Shown here: positions 27,001-35,024 of the stretch, in pieces
Numbering within the stretch: position 1 is the stretch's first letter
Layout: each line of letters starts with the position of its first letter
From: Oscillospiraceae bacterium
GTDB taxonomy: Bacteria > Bacillota > Clostridia > Saccharofermentanales > Saccharofermentanaceae
Assembly (NCBI GenBank): GCA_015069205.1
Contig: SVIZ01000003.1
Coordinates: 62,001 to 126,000 of the forward strand
Reading direction: 5' to 3'
Length of the DNA: 64,000 nucleotides
Translations under genes and position numbers: made by a program
Notes under the pieces: model-generated
Database searches by the model: none
The model's input: the letters and a program-made list of their open reading frames with translations, nothing else
Told to the model about the DNA's origin: nothing

Positions 27001-27403
27001 CGGCAGGTGTAAATACCACTGTGGTTCTGTAGATGCCGATCTCATCATCGTCGTCGCCTGTAGACTTCATGACATACTTGTCGCTGATAGTCTCTTCTTT
27101 TCGAGCTGCATTCTCGGCAAGTCTTATCGGGTAATCATAGATAAGGTTCTGAGGCAGACCAAAACCTTCCGTCTGCCATGTTGAAGGACAATTAACAAGG
27201 GCCCACTCGGAATCGTCAAAAGAGTTGTTCATTACACCGAACGGAACTTCAGTCTGTCCGTTCGCAAGATAGAATTTCCATGTTGTAAGCATCTTCACAT
27301 AAGGTGATGCCACTTTGCCGAATTCCGGCATCTCACGTTCATTGAAAATATAGTCAAACGATTCGTAAGGTAAAAAACCGTCATTCGAATATGTGAATTC
27401 CAA
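24005..27403 (-). CDS. LacZ/GH2-like protein lacking catalytic motifs (putative pseudoenzyme)
   Basis: A 1132-aa protein with the domain order of long GH2 beta-galactosidases: an N-terminal jelly roll (STWQTEGFGLPQ, GICGSFKVFIND), Ig-like domains, a TIM-barrel region (DIILMKRAGINGVIADGMPL, LCDQYGMYVI, NHPSVVMWGFQKYNF) and a C-terminal beta-sandwich (GFSRDPGSLESLEIAGYNF, SWYGRGPGESYVDRKNAARL). Where LacZ has WSLGNES the acid/base glutamate is replaced (WGFQKYN, residue ~470). The nucleophile motif CEYAHAMGN, the SHYP histidine and DEANIETHG are also absent. A Gly/Ser/Pro-rich linker (~740-800) is inserted before the last domain. There is no signal peptide. The start is TTG after AAAGGGGG. It probably binds glycans or acts as a scaffold; hydrolysis is unlikely. 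Confidence 0.8.
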   Translation of the reverse strand: MEFTYSNDGFLPYESFDYIFNEREMPEFGKVASPYVKMLTTWKFYLANGQTEVPFGVMNNSFDDSEWALVNCPSTWQTEGFGLPQNLIYDYPIRLAENAARKEETISDKYVMKSTGDDDDEIGIYRTTVVFTPAEIERALYLEASGICGSFKVFINDKLLCNSHALFTRKRLLISGLVKAGVNQITIIVNRFDRDDSGHIILDMMNFGFSGIFRPIMIVEDSLLELSNLHIKLEYVPSAYISEVAKMDALAVRETVSRVPHGDFMIKVDFSMRNHTNYMIPYSVRISLLEARAQYDPYKLPFVNIKGQSKPVVGVVDALKETRASTDFVALNVAQWSDCTPVQYDIFFEIMDSEGKVICTKKKRFGFRTTEIVQDKLNVNDRRVNLMLVKYYEFDPQSGIAIPQDRMRQDIILMKRAGINGVIADGMPLSDEFLNLCDQYGMYVIATSADFYMRDYVEACMNHPSVVMWGFQKYNFDSETAQRVKHECQLIDDTRPWYCEVIRTADSKGKKSRPQGKISDMRPMPSDAGAVFGPWEDLCLDRKKIFSLNRTGRNLFETIPGRTRFTDDDTMYKWIHHADLVGGKQKENSCIGQGIVDAERNPHPIYLDIKKQCQTIAIFASAGDPANLTMRNSNQFGYTEELDLEWKILLGGRTIMSGRGVIPEIEPFGSRTLRFPFSTEVFTTPGWAQGKAEFIEMYMNALSKELVFDITLKLHKDTYYAKAGYEVAFYQDVLTDNIASPVGPVSDQSAGLGSGQKPVVDKSRQLGSGKPGASAVPGIGSGYDSDLPEIIEDQSLLTEEDSGRVERMNDNVRLANINEMYAAGDAPVEEKITDVITHNTVSTIPHSLFVGKGSLRFGFSRDPGSLESLEIAGYNFLKGPLAPSFYRCPSNIDRTDRSFILARTVFSKESDYEHIQESIKYIGSEYSSRDGEFTMISRYKSFAMHGEVILFYEVPQADILRVTLDFKPKYDMVRYGIRFPIVRDDCVCSWYGRGPGESYVDRKNAARLGVYSAGVGKIYHPYARPAENSSHTDTQIVKITNGDGDSVEIRRIGHNPKFDFTVLPYTPEQMNEFLHEEQLMNNDFCEFFCDFASKEIERTRDNITTQPVKKDVRYRETFELRLVPRQGYIEET

Positions 27404-27436
27404 GACTAATACCCCCTTTAGAGCTTTGTCCGATAA

Positions 27437-27448
27437 TAATCTAGATTA
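27437..27448. promoter_or_regulatory. 12-bp palindrome upstream of the GH2-like gene
   Basis: TAATCTAGATTA, a perfect palindrome 34 nt upstream of the TTG start. It is a possible regulator site; no clear promoter hexamers accompany it. Confidence 0.3.
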
Positions 27449-27552
27449 ATTCTATCATTTTAAAAGAAAGACAAAGTTTCAGGAGCGTTACAAAAACAAA
27501 GAAATTCTGTGGTAAAACTTCGGCAATTAAGGTGCTTTCCCGTAACTGAAAA

Positions 27553-28698
27553 TCAGTACTGGATTCCGCCTACAAGCCATCTGTCGTTGATATAAACGAA
27601 ATACACATGAGCATCCGTAGGAATTACTTCAGGCTCATCAGAACCCCAGTACATTTCCATCCACTGCTCGACATAGATCTCCATGTAAACGACTTCATCA
27701 GAATATACGATGACATCCTTGATCTCTTCGTTATGGATGGATACGGCACCATGGCGCGTATAAAGCTCTCTTGAAGAGTTTCTCTTGATGTAGCTCAATG
27801 CTGAGCTGCCGCTCGGGAAATACTTATCCAGCGCGTAATTTCCGGCATCCTGCGAAATGTAATTAGCAAACGTTGATGTAAAGGAAATTGCAAATTCCTC
27901 AAGCTCTTCCCTGCCCTCGAAATCCTTGATGAATCCGACAATATACTTGTCATTCTGGCTGTCGTAAACGCATTCGCATTCATTGCCGAGATAATCGACT
28001 GCAGTTACAGTCGGTCTCTTATAAAGGCCCTTAACAAGATACTTGGCAGTTCCGGGGATTACCGCATAAGGATCAACGTACTGTGTAAGTTCAGAAGGAA
28101 CGATCTCGCCGTCAAGATAATCATCCGTGACTTCGACTCCGTTGATATAAACCGTATAAGTCTCAGGAGCCGTGACATCAACGTCAAAAGATGCCGCGGT
28201 AAAAAATTCGAGAGATTCCTGTTCCCAGGATTTAAACCCGTAAGGGCGCGACACAGACTTGTCTTCTTTCAACTCGATTCTTGCAACTAAAACTCCTTCA
28301 TCAGTCTTGATGTAGTATTCAGGTTCGTCTTCTCTTGAACTGTCAGTCTCGACATAGACGAAGCTCTTGCCGTTGATCATGGACTCAACATATTCTTTAA
28401 CGACAGTCTCTTCTTCAAAAGCCGTTACGACAGGCTTTGAAGTCATGCTGGCAACAATGAAATCAACGTCGTGATCATTAAACTTCTGAGTGATCGCTTC
28501 GGCCGTATGATAAGGAAGAGAATCCTCATATTCTGCTTCATACATGGAAGCAAAATTGTTGAATCTTAAAAGGAACCATGCAATAAAAGCAGTTACGAGA
28601 ACAAGCCATGAAATTAGAAAAACGAGGAAGAAGTTTAACTTTTTCTTCCCATTCTTCTGGTTTGCATTTGATTTATCACCATTGCCTGATGATTTCAT
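27553..28698 (-). CDS. Membrane-anchored extracytoplasmic protein, unknown function
   Basis: A 381-aa protein with a polar basic N-terminus (KSNANQKNGKKK), one TM (FFLVFLISWLVLVTAFIAWF, residues ~22-42) and a ~335-residue acidic domain outside the cell, rich in Tyr, Glu and Asp. The central part reads ETYTVYINGVEVTDDYLDGE and the end AHVYFVYINDRWLVGG, suggesting beta-rich NTF2-like or Ig-like folds. I do not recognise a family. It abuts the phosphodiester glycosidase gene with no gap, so the two are co-transcribed and may act together at the cell surface. Confidence 0.6.
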   Translation of the reverse strand: MKSSGNGDKSNANQKNGKKKLNFFLVFLISWLVLVTAFIAWFLLRFNNFASMYEAEYEDSLPYHTAEAITQKFNDHDVDFIVASMTSKPVVTAFEEETVVKEYVESMINGKSFVYVETDSSREDEPEYYIKTDEGVLVARIELKEDKSVSRPYGFKSWEQESLEFFTAASFDVDVTAPETYTVYINGVEVTDDYLDGEIVPSELTQYVDPYAVIPGTAKYLVKGLYKRPTVTAVDYLGNECECVYDSQNDKYIVGFIKDFEGREELEEFAISFTSTFANYISQDAGNYALDKYFPSGSSALSYIKRNSSRELYTRHGAVSIHNEEIKDVIVYSDEVVYMEIYVEQWMEMYWGSDEPEVIPTDAHVYFVYINDRWLVGGIQY

Positions 28699-30255
28699 TT
28701 ACTCCTCCGTAGTCTGCTCTGAAGCAGTCTGGCCCTGGGGCAGTACTATGAATGCCGTAGGCATCTGACGGTCAGTTCTGATGGAAGAACTTGATACGAG
28801 TTCATCATCGTAAAGCCACATAGCAGATGACATACCGCCGTCGAGATTTGCTGCGTTAACTGCGCCGAACTCAAGCATTACATCAATAAGATCTGCCATC
28901 GTAGCGCCCATTGAAGAAGTCTTTCTTCCTTCGATGACCAGAAGAAGGATCGCGCCGTCTTCTCTCTGACCGATTGCTGTTCTGGGGTTAAGTCCGCCGC
29001 CTGAACCGCTGTAATTTGCAGGTACACCGTTTACGATGAGTGCAGGTCCGAATGAGACCGCATCTCTTACACCGATATCCATTGCATGCTGTGCTGTCAT
29101 TCTTCCTACAACGAGTACGTTATCATTCGTGAGACCATATACATCGTAAGTACCGCCAGGAACGCCCATTCTGAGTTCGCCTTCTGAGATAACGATGCCT
29201 TCAGGCCATCCGCCGATTCCCATACCGTTAGTATCTTCGTACTGGCCGCCGTTGACTCCTGCTACACCGTCGTACTTGTCGATGAGTTCCTTAAGAGTAA
29301 GACCGGCGCCATTGTGGTTGTAATCATCGATCGTAGCTACCATTACTCTAGAAGGATCATAGATAACGAGCATCTTTCCGTGATACATCGGACCGCTGAT
29401 ATCGTGAACTTCGATACCGTCACCATCAGGATCAAGCTCATTTACTACATCTGCCTCTGCATCTACTCTGTTTTGCTCAGCAGCCATAGCATTTACGAGT
29501 GCCGTATCAGTGATCTCCTCAAATTCGTGAGTAGTATTGCTGTTCATGATCGCATCAATTTCTTCATCTGAAAGGATCATTCTTGCAAGAACGCCGCCTG
29601 CAGAAGATTCCATGACAGAAGGAACAAACTGGTCTCTCAAATGAGCAGAAGGACCTCTCATGATGATATACAGGAATGAATAGAATCCTGCAAGAACGAT
29701 AACTAGAGTTGCAAGCAATGTAGCCATTGTTCTGCCGAAGCACACAAGAGCAAACTTGCCGGCCTTCCTGGCAAACTCTTTATTCTTTTCCTTGCGCAGC
29801 TCGGCTTCAATGCGCTCAAGCTGTCTCTGCTCTATCTGTCTTGCAACCTGCTCTCTACCTGCTCTTGCAACGGAAGGCTCCGCCTTCTTGATGGGACGCT
29901 GGTTAGGTCTGGATGCACTGGGACTTGTCGTCCTGGGTTTATTGGGATTCTTAACGATCTCGATCTTATCGTCAGAAAGTCTCTTGGGATCTTCATTTGC
30001 AGGAGACCATGTACGTGTCTCCCTTACCTCATAGTCAGTATGGGAGCCGTTTTCAACACGGCCGCTTCCTGCGAGAACCTTAGGTCTTGCAGTAATCTCG
30101 ATCTTGCGCTGCTCGGAAATCTCAACCATGCGGTTGATGAAAACCATTGCCTCATCTTTTGACATGCCCTGCATGCGGGCACGGATCTCCTTCTTTTTCT
30201 CGGGTGAGAGACCGGCAACAATCTCCTTAAACTTAGCAATATTGTCTGACTCCAT
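28699..30255 (-). CDS. Membrane-anchored phosphodiester glycosidase (NAGPA domain)
   Basis: A 518-aa protein. The first ~160 residues are cytoplasmic, basic and Pro-rich, followed by one TM (MATLLATLVIVLAGFYSFLYI) and an extracytoplasmic NAGPA domain (~270-510) with AGVNGGQYEDTNGMGIGGWP, SFGPALIVNGV, NPRTAIGQREDGAILLLVI and AANLDGGMSSAMWLY. The family includes the human mannose-6-phosphate uncovering enzyme and bacterial wall-associated proteins such as YngK-like and EpsL-like exopolysaccharide proteins. It probably removes a sugar from a phosphodiester, for example in a teichoic or exopolysaccharide. The ATG at 30255 follows GAGGTG. Confidence 0.85.
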   Translation of the reverse strand: MESDNIAKFKEIVAGLSPEKKKEIRARMQGMSKDEAMVFINRMVEISEQRKIEITARPKVLAGSGRVENGSHTDYEVRETRTWSPANEDPKRLSDDKIEIVKNPNKPRTTSPSASRPNQRPIKKAEPSVARAGREQVARQIEQRQLERIEAELRKEKNKEFARKAGKFALVCFGRTMATLLATLVIVLAGFYSFLYIIMRGPSAHLRDQFVPSVMESSAGGVLARMILSDEEIDAIMNSNTTHEFEEITDTALVNAMAAEQNRVDAEADVVNELDPDGDGIEVHDISGPMYHGKMLVIYDPSRVMVATIDDYNHNGAGLTLKELIDKYDGVAGVNGGQYEDTNGMGIGGWPEGIVISEGELRMGVPGGTYDVYGLTNDNVLVVGRMTAQHAMDIGVRDAVSFGPALIVNGVPANYSGSGGGLNPRTAIGQREDGAILLLVIEGRKTSSMGATMADLIDVMLEFGAVNAANLDGGMSSAMWLYDDELVSSSSIRTDRQMPTAFIVLPQGQTASEQTTEE

Positions 30256-30307
30256 AAACACCTCAAGCCCAAATAAATAATTAATTTCTCTGACTATAAT
30301 ATTTTGG

Positions 30308-30316
30308 AGTATAGCA
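30308..30316 (-). promoter_or_regulatory. Extended -10 promoter of the NAGPA operon
   Basis: Minus-strand TGC-TATACT with a CTGTGA-like -35 at 17 nt, 53 nt upstream of the ATG. Confidence 0.55.
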
Positions 30317-30416
30317 TAAGGTTTTTAATTCACAGCCGCGCGAAAAGATAATGTCAACAAACTGTAACATGCCTAAATTACAGCATTTGTAACATTGTTA
30401 AGCTAAAACGCGCTGT

Positions 30417-31094
30417 TTACCTTGTAACGCCGACGATCTTCGGCACAAAACCGATGACAAAGTGAATGAGAATACTTCCGTATACTGACTTGTTCTTCTC
30501 ATAAAGATAACCCGTTACCACACAGAGAACTGCCGCACCGAACATCATCGGGAGCTCATAGCCCATGTGGAGAACGAAGAAGAAAAGTCCTGTCATCCAA
30601 ACGGAAAAATGCTTATTGTATTTCTTGCATGAAGCAGTGATGTTATCTTCAACGATACCCTTAACAAACAGTTCCTGAAGAATCGCGCTGAAAGGATAGA
30701 ACCAGCGCATATAAGTGCCGAGATAAAGACCGCCGAACCAGGGTCTTGCCGCAATCTCAGGATCGATCTGGTTCTGTACCAGACGGATAACGATAAGGAT
30801 ACCGAAAAGCGCAACGCTCAAAATACCGCCAATGAGAAGGTCATTCTTAAGCTTGGACTTCTCAGGCTTAAAGCATTCGAAATGGATCTTAAAGTTGGTA
30901 AATGCTGCGAAGATGAGCGAAAGAACGATCAGGTATACTTCCATGATCCTCGTGAGGATATATGCATTATCCTCAACAAGAGGCGCTCCAACCACCGCGG
31001 GGAAGATCTTGATAGCGATGACCTGGCATGCTACCCCTGATAACAGGAACAGCAATGTGGCAAGAGCAGGTGTAAGACGCTTCTTAGCGGTCAT
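30417..31094 (-). CDS. CPBP-like membrane protein with degenerate active-site motif
   Basis: A 225-aa protein with about six or seven TM helices. The CPBP (Abi/Rce1) motifs are present but altered: motif 1 reads LQELFVKG instead of EExxxR, motif 2 is FFFVLHMGYE and motif 3 ILIHFVIGF. Replacement of the first glutamate by Gln and the Arg by Lys argues against normal protease activity, while both histidines remain. The start at 31094 has AAGGAG six nt before the ATG; the frame stays open through tRNA-Phe but that part is not coding. It follows the tRNA cluster on the same strand and may be read from it. Confidence 0.7.
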   Translation of the reverse strand: MTAKKRLTPALATLLFLLSGVACQVIAIKIFPAVVGAPLVEDNAYILTRIMEVYLIVLSLIFAAFTNFKIHFECFKPEKSKLKNDLLIGGILSVALFGILIVIRLVQNQIDPEIAARPWFGGLYLGTYMRWFYPFSAILQELFVKGIVEDNITASCKKYNKHFSVWMTGLFFFVLHMGYELPMMFGAAVLCVVTGYLYEKNKSVYGSILIHFVIGFVPKIVGVTR

Positions 31095-31165
31095 CAAAAT
31101 CTCCTTAAAGTGAAAAACTCTTTCTTTTGAGTGCTGGAACAAAAGAAAGAGTTTTCTAAAATCTT

Positions 31166-31241
31166 TGGTGCTCAGAGACAGAATCGAACTGCCGACACGG
31201 GGATTTTCAGTCCCCTGCTCTACCGACTGAGCTATCTGAGC
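31166..31241 (-). tRNA. tRNA-Phe (GAA)
   Basis: Minus-strand cloverleaf with acceptor GCTCAGA/TCTGAGC, anticodon loop CTGAAAA (GAA), T-arm GTTCGATTC and encoded CCA. Last of three tRNAs in a cluster. Confidence 0.97.
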
Positions 31242-31246
31242 AAGAG

Positions 31247-31280
31247 TTAGGCCGAACACCTTTTAAAGTGTCCGGCCTAA
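31247..31280 (-). other. Hairpin between tRNA-Asp and tRNA-Phe
   Basis: TTAGGCCG and CGGCCTAA pair, then a G-U in minus-strand RNA and an ACAC/GTGT inner stem. No T-run follows, so it looks like a processing or partial attenuation hairpin rather than a full terminator. Confidence 0.5.
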
Positions 31281-31286
31281 AATTAA

Positions 31287-31364
31287 TGGCGACGCAGAAG
31301 GGGCTCGAACCCTCGACCTCCAGCGTGACAGGCTGGCATTCTAACCAGGCTGAACTACTGCGCC
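31287..31364 (-). tRNA. tRNA-Asp (GTC)
   Basis: Acceptor GGCGCAG/CTGCGTC with one G-U pair, anticodon loop CTGTCAC (GTC), T-loop GTTCGAGCC, discriminator G and encoded CCA. Confidence 0.97.
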
Positions 31365-31371
31365 GTACCAT

Positions 31372-31447
31372 TGGTGGAAACTACAGGGCTCGAACCTGTG
31401 ACCCTCTGCTTGTAAGGCAGATGCTCTCCCAGCTGAGCTAAGCTTCC
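31372..31447 (-). tRNA. tRNA-Val (TAC)
   Basis: Acceptor GGAAGCT/AGTTTCC with one G-U pair, anticodon loop CTTACAA (TAC), T-loop GTTCGAGCC, encoded CCA. First tRNA of the cluster, 32 nt after the -10 element. Confidence 0.97.
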
Positions 31448-31479
31448 GTTAGCCACACCTTTATTCAAAGCGCGAATGA

Positions 31480-31509
31480 ATTATAAAACAAATACCGAAG
31501 ATATGTCAA
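31480..31509 (-). promoter_or_regulatory. Promoter of the tRNA-Val/Asp/Phe cluster
   Basis: Minus-strand TTGACA (31504-31509), 18-nt spacer and TATAAT (31480-31485), both consensus. Confidence 0.88.
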
Positions 31510-31619
31510 TAACTATTTTCAGAATTATCAAACTTTATTTGAAAGGCCCGAAAACAATGGGGTTTCAGAGGTTATCACCTTCGGCAGAACTATTATACGG
31601 CAAAGATTTTCGAATGTAA

Positions 31620-31658
31620 TCAAATAAAAACAGCCTTTGGTTTTCACCAAAAGCTGTT
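31620..31658 (-). terminator. Terminator of the metG-tatD-31679 operon
   Basis: Minus-strand AACAGC-T-TTTGGT, GAAA tetraloop, ACCAAA-G-GCTGTT, then TTTTTATTT, 21 nt after the stop at 31679. Confidence 0.9.
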
Positions 31659-31678
31659 CTTTAGAAAAATATCTGCAG

Positions 31679-32155
31679 TTATCTTCTTGAATAGTACAAA
31701 TAAATGTATGCTTCGCCTTCGCCTTCGACCGTTACTACATATACGATGTTCTCTGTAGATGTCGCGCTTAAAGGAACTCCCAATACCCATACAAATGAAT
31801 CAGTACGTGGATCAGGCCTAATGCTTACATTATTCAGGACATCGGCTTCATAGCCCTTATACTGCGTATAATCGAACATCTGGCCCTGTCCGCCGTATGT
31901 CTCGGCAATTTTGATAATGTAATCGTCTGCAGCACCGTTCTTGATCTGCAGCTTTGCCTGGTACCCTGCACGCATATAAAGGAAACCGGCCTTCTCCATC
32001 TTAACGAGTTCAAGGTTCGGATCTTCACTTATTGCGAAATAATTTGTTCTGGCAAGCAAAGCGCTGTTCCTGTCGTAAATAAATCCTCCGATAAGAACAC
32101 CTACAAGGATTACCGTGATAACTATCAGGATCAAATCCGTTTTCTTTTTATCCAT
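31679..32155 (-). CDS. Small membrane-anchored protein of unknown function
   Basis: A 158-aa protein with an N-terminal signal anchor (LILIVITVILVGVLIGGFIY, residues ~8-27) and a ~125-residue outside domain, aromatic and beta-rich (GFLYMRAGYQAKLQIKNG, AYIYLYYSRR). No lipobox is seen. No family recognised. It lies 1 nt after the tatD stop and is the last gene of the metG-tatD operon, ending at a strong terminator. Any functional link to those genes is unknown. Confidence 0.6.
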   Translation of the reverse strand: MDKKKTDLILIVITVILVGVLIGGFIYDRNSALLARTNYFAISEDPNLELVKMEKAGFLYMRAGYQAKLQIKNGAADDYIIKIAETYGGQGQMFDYTQYKGYEADVLNNVSIRPDPRTDSFVWVLGVPLSATSTENIVYVVTVEGEGEAYIYLYYSRR

Positions 32156-32156
32156 A

Positions 32157-33002
32157 CTAAATCACTCCATATAGCTTATTGCCGTTATCATAGGTTATTT
32201 GTGCCGCTTCATCAATAGTTACGCCCTTTATCTCCGCAAGCTTTGCACATACGTAAGGTACATGGCAGGGCTCATTTATAAGTCCCCTGTTAGGCTCAGG
32301 CGTCAGATAAGGACTGTCAGTCTCAATGACTATCCTGTCCCAGGGCGTATTAAGAGCCACTTCGGGCGTCTTTTTATTGTTCTTAAATGTCAGCGGTCCG
32401 TCAAAGCCAAGATAGAAACCCATCTTAATAAGCTCCTGTGAGGCCTCAAGCGAGCATGAGCAGCAGTGGCATACCCCGGGAAGGCTTCTCAGTCTCCCCT
32501 CCTTGTAAAAGCGTCTGAGGATGTCCAGGCAGTCACCCGTGGCATCTCTCTCGTGGAGTATGAACGGCACATCGTATTCTTTTGCAAGAATGAGCTGCTT
32601 CTCGAAAACTTCACGCTGAACGCTTCTCTCGGAAAGATCATAGTAATAGTCAAGTCCTATTTCGCCCAAAGCCCTGATCTTCTTCTCTTCACGGTGTTCG
32701 AGGCATTCTCTTAAATACTTCTCAGTATCCTCTGTATAAGTCTTTGCCTCATGCGGATGAACGCCGCACGAAGAATACAGCTTCATACCTTCAAAACCGT
32801 CATACTTAACAGCCAGTTCTATAGCAAGTCTTGAAGTCTCTTCACTGTCAGCGGGAATAAGCATACTTGTAACACCGGAAGCCCTGCATCTTTGCAGGAT
32901 ATCTTCCACAGAGGTGTTACAATCTGCATATTTTCTGTCATAGATATGCGCGTGAGTATCAAAGAACTCGGCGCTTCCGCTGTAATAGACGGGCTCTCTC
33001 AC
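32157..33002 (-). CDS. tatD: TatD family metal-dependent DNase
   Basis: A 281-aa amidohydrolase-fold nuclease. Metal ligands are visible in FDTHAHIYD (HxH), GEIGLDYYYD (Glu), ILHERDA (His), VCHCCSCS (His) and ETDSPYLTPEPNRG (Asp). TatD proteins are 3'-5' DNA exonucleases and D-aminoacyl-type hydrolases involved in DNA repair. The start is GTG at 33002, six nt after the metG stop, with a weak SD, suggesting translational coupling. The metG-tatD pairing is widely conserved in Firmicutes. Confidence 0.92.
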   Translation of the reverse strand: MREPVYYSGSAEFFDTHAHIYDRKYADCNTSVEDILQRCRASGVTSMLIPADSEETSRLAIELAVKYDGFEGMKLYSSCGVHPHEAKTYTEDTEKYLRECLEHREEKKIRALGEIGLDYYYDLSERSVQREVFEKQLILAKEYDVPFILHERDATGDCLDILRRFYKEGRLRSLPGVCHCCSCSLEASQELIKMGFYLGFDGPLTFKNNKKTPEVALNTPWDRIVIETDSPYLTPEPNRGLINEPCHVPYVCAKLAEIKGVTIDEAAQITYDNGNKLYGVI

Positions 33003-33008
33003 GGCTCG

Positions 33009-34946
33009 TTATGAAATATCAGAACCGGGCAATACAGTATCGTCAAATTCGACAACACGGTAGCCGTCACCGTACTTAACGGAGAGGATCATGCCGTTGC
33101 TCTCATATCCCATCATCTTTCTGGGCTCTAAGTTAACGATCATCGCAAGTGTCTTGCCGATAAGATCTTCAGGCTTGTAGTACTTGGCAATACCCGAAAG
33201 GACCTGTCTCTCGCCGAAACCGTCATCAACCTTGAACTTTAAGAGCTTATCTGACTTGGGAACCTTTTCACACTCGAGTACCTTTACGGCTCTCAGATCC
33301 AAAGCAGCGAAATTATCGAACTTTGTGAGGGGCTTCAAAGGCTCAAGATCCTTACCCTTCTCTTCTTCAGCAGGGAAAAGCTTGTTGAGCTCATCGATCT
33401 CCTTATCGATATCGATTCTCGGGAAGAGAACGTCACCCTTAGTAACCGTTACGTTAGAAGCAAGAGCATGTCTTACCTTTGTTGACTCCCATGTTGTGTT
33501 GGAAGCATCAGCGCCGATCTGCTCATAGATCTTAGGAGATGTATGAGGCATTACGGGCTCTAAAAGGATCGCAACACGTCTGATCGCATCAAGGAGATTG
33601 TAAAGAACTGCAGCAAGTCTGGGCTTGGAAGAATCATCTTTTGCAAGCTTCCAGGGCTCGTTCTCGTCAATATACTTGTTTGCTCTTGCGATAACGCTGA
33701 AGATCTTAGCAAGGCCTTCTGAGAAGCGCATCGTCTCAAAAGTCTCCGAAACAAAATCAGGAAGGGCGTCAAGCTGCTCTAAAAGCTCGTTATCAGCATC
33801 TGTAAATTCCTTCTCTTCAGGAAGCGTGCCGTCAAAATACTTGATAGCCATTGCAACTGTTCTTGATACAAGGTTACCGAGATCGTTTGCAAGATCTGAG
33901 TTGATCCTTGAGAACATCTGCTCATTTGAATAAGGGCAGTCAGAACCGAATACCATCTCTCTTAAGAGGTGATATCTCAGAGCATCAACGCCGTATCTCT
34001 CGCAAAGTACGAAAGGATCTATTACGTTGCCCTTTGACTTACTCATCTTGCCGCCGTCAAATGTGATCCAGCCGTGGCCATAAACCTTCTTAGGAAGGGG
34101 CTCGCCCAATGCCATAAGGAATGCAGGCCAGATAAGTGAGTGGAATCTTACGATCTCCTTAGCCATTACATGTGCATCAGCAGGCCAGTACTTCTCATAA
34201 TCGTTGTAAGTATCATTCATGAAGCCCAGGAGCGAGATATAGTTTGTAAGTGCATCCATCCAGACATAAACGTAGTGGCCTTCATCAATGGTAACGGGGA
34301 TTCCCCACTTAACACTCGTTCTGGATACGCAGAGATCCTGGAGACCGGGTTCAATGAAGTTATTGATCATCTCGTTAACTCTGGACTTGGGCTCGAGGAA
34401 ATTCTTCTCGGGATCAAGGAGCAGTTCCTTAAGCCTGGGGCCGAATTCTGAAAGCTTGAAGAAGTAAGCTTCCTCTGAAGCCTCTGTTACTTCTCTTCCG
34501 CAGTCAGGGCACTTGCCATCAACAAGCTGGCTCTCTGTCCAGAAAGACTCACAGGGTGTGCAATACTTGCCCCTGTACTCGCCCTTGTAGATATAGCCGT
34601 CATTGTAGAGCTTTTCGAACATGTTCTGTACGGTCTTGATATGGTAATCATCAGTAGTTCTGACGAATCTGTCATACTTGATTCCGAGTGTTGCCCAAAG
34701 CTTTTTGAAGTTAGCAACGATCCCGTCAACATAGGCCTTGGGAGTGATGCCCATTTCCTGAGCCTTCTTCTCGATCTTCTGGCCGTGCTCATCTGTACCT
34801 GTGGAGAACATTACATCATAGCCCTGCATTCGCTTCATTCTTGCGATTGCATCGCATGCAAGAGTCGAATAGCAGTGTCCGATATGCGGATTGCCCGACG
34901 GATAGTAGATCGGTGTCGTGATGTAGAATGTCTTTTTATCAGCCAT
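33009..34946 (-). CDS. metG: Methionyl-tRNA synthetase
   Basis: A 645-aa class I synthetase that charges tRNA-Met. It shows HIGH at residues 21-24, a zinc-binding knuckle (CTPCESF..GKCPDCGRE, ~128-147), the KMSKS loop (GGKMSKSKGN), an anticodon-binding helical domain and a C-terminal OB-fold tRNA-binding domain (FAALDLRAVKVLECEKVPKSDKLLKFKVD). The full-length form with the appended EMAP-like domain is normal for Firmicutes. GAGGAGG precedes the ATG, and a consensus promoter lies at 34996-35024. First gene of an operon with tatD. Confidence 0.97.
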   Translation of the reverse strand: MADKKTFYITTPIYYPSGNPHIGHCYSTLACDAIARMKRMQGYDVMFSTGTDEHGQKIEKKAQEMGITPKAYVDGIVANFKKLWATLGIKYDRFVRTTDDYHIKTVQNMFEKLYNDGYIYKGEYRGKYCTPCESFWTESQLVDGKCPDCGREVTEASEEAYFFKLSEFGPRLKELLLDPEKNFLEPKSRVNEMINNFIEPGLQDLCVSRTSVKWGIPVTIDEGHYVYVWMDALTNYISLLGFMNDTYNDYEKYWPADAHVMAKEIVRFHSLIWPAFLMALGEPLPKKVYGHGWITFDGGKMSKSKGNVIDPFVLCERYGVDALRYHLLREMVFGSDCPYSNEQMFSRINSDLANDLGNLVSRTVAMAIKYFDGTLPEEKEFTDADNELLEQLDALPDFVSETFETMRFSEGLAKIFSVIARANKYIDENEPWKLAKDDSSKPRLAAVLYNLLDAIRRVAILLEPVMPHTSPKIYEQIGADASNTTWESTKVRHALASNVTVTKGDVLFPRIDIDKEIDELNKLFPAEEEKGKDLEPLKPLTKFDNFAALDLRAVKVLECEKVPKSDKLLKFKVDDGFGERQVLSGIAKYYKPEDLIGKTLAMIVNLEPRKMMGYESNGMILSVKYGDGYRVVEFDDTVLPGSDIS

Positions 34947-34995
34947 GATGTTCCTCCTCGCGCGTATATTACTAATAGGAGCGCGTAACTAAATG

Positions 34996-35024
34996 ATTAT
35001 AGTTATTTAACCGCGAGTTTTCAA
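34996..35024 (-). promoter_or_regulatory. metG promoter
   Basis: Minus-strand TTGAAA (35019-35024), 17-nt spacer and TATAAT (34996-35001), 50 nt upstream of the ATG. The short leader leaves no room for a T-box. Confidence 0.82.

Noticed and set aside
24005..27403. Active beta-galactosidase (lacZ)
   Set aside because: Overall similarity is clear, but the acid/base, nucleophile and metal-site motifs are all replaced.
31095..31259. N-terminal extension of the CPBP-like protein
   Set aside because: Runs through tRNA-Phe; the ATG at 31094 has a proper AAGGAG.
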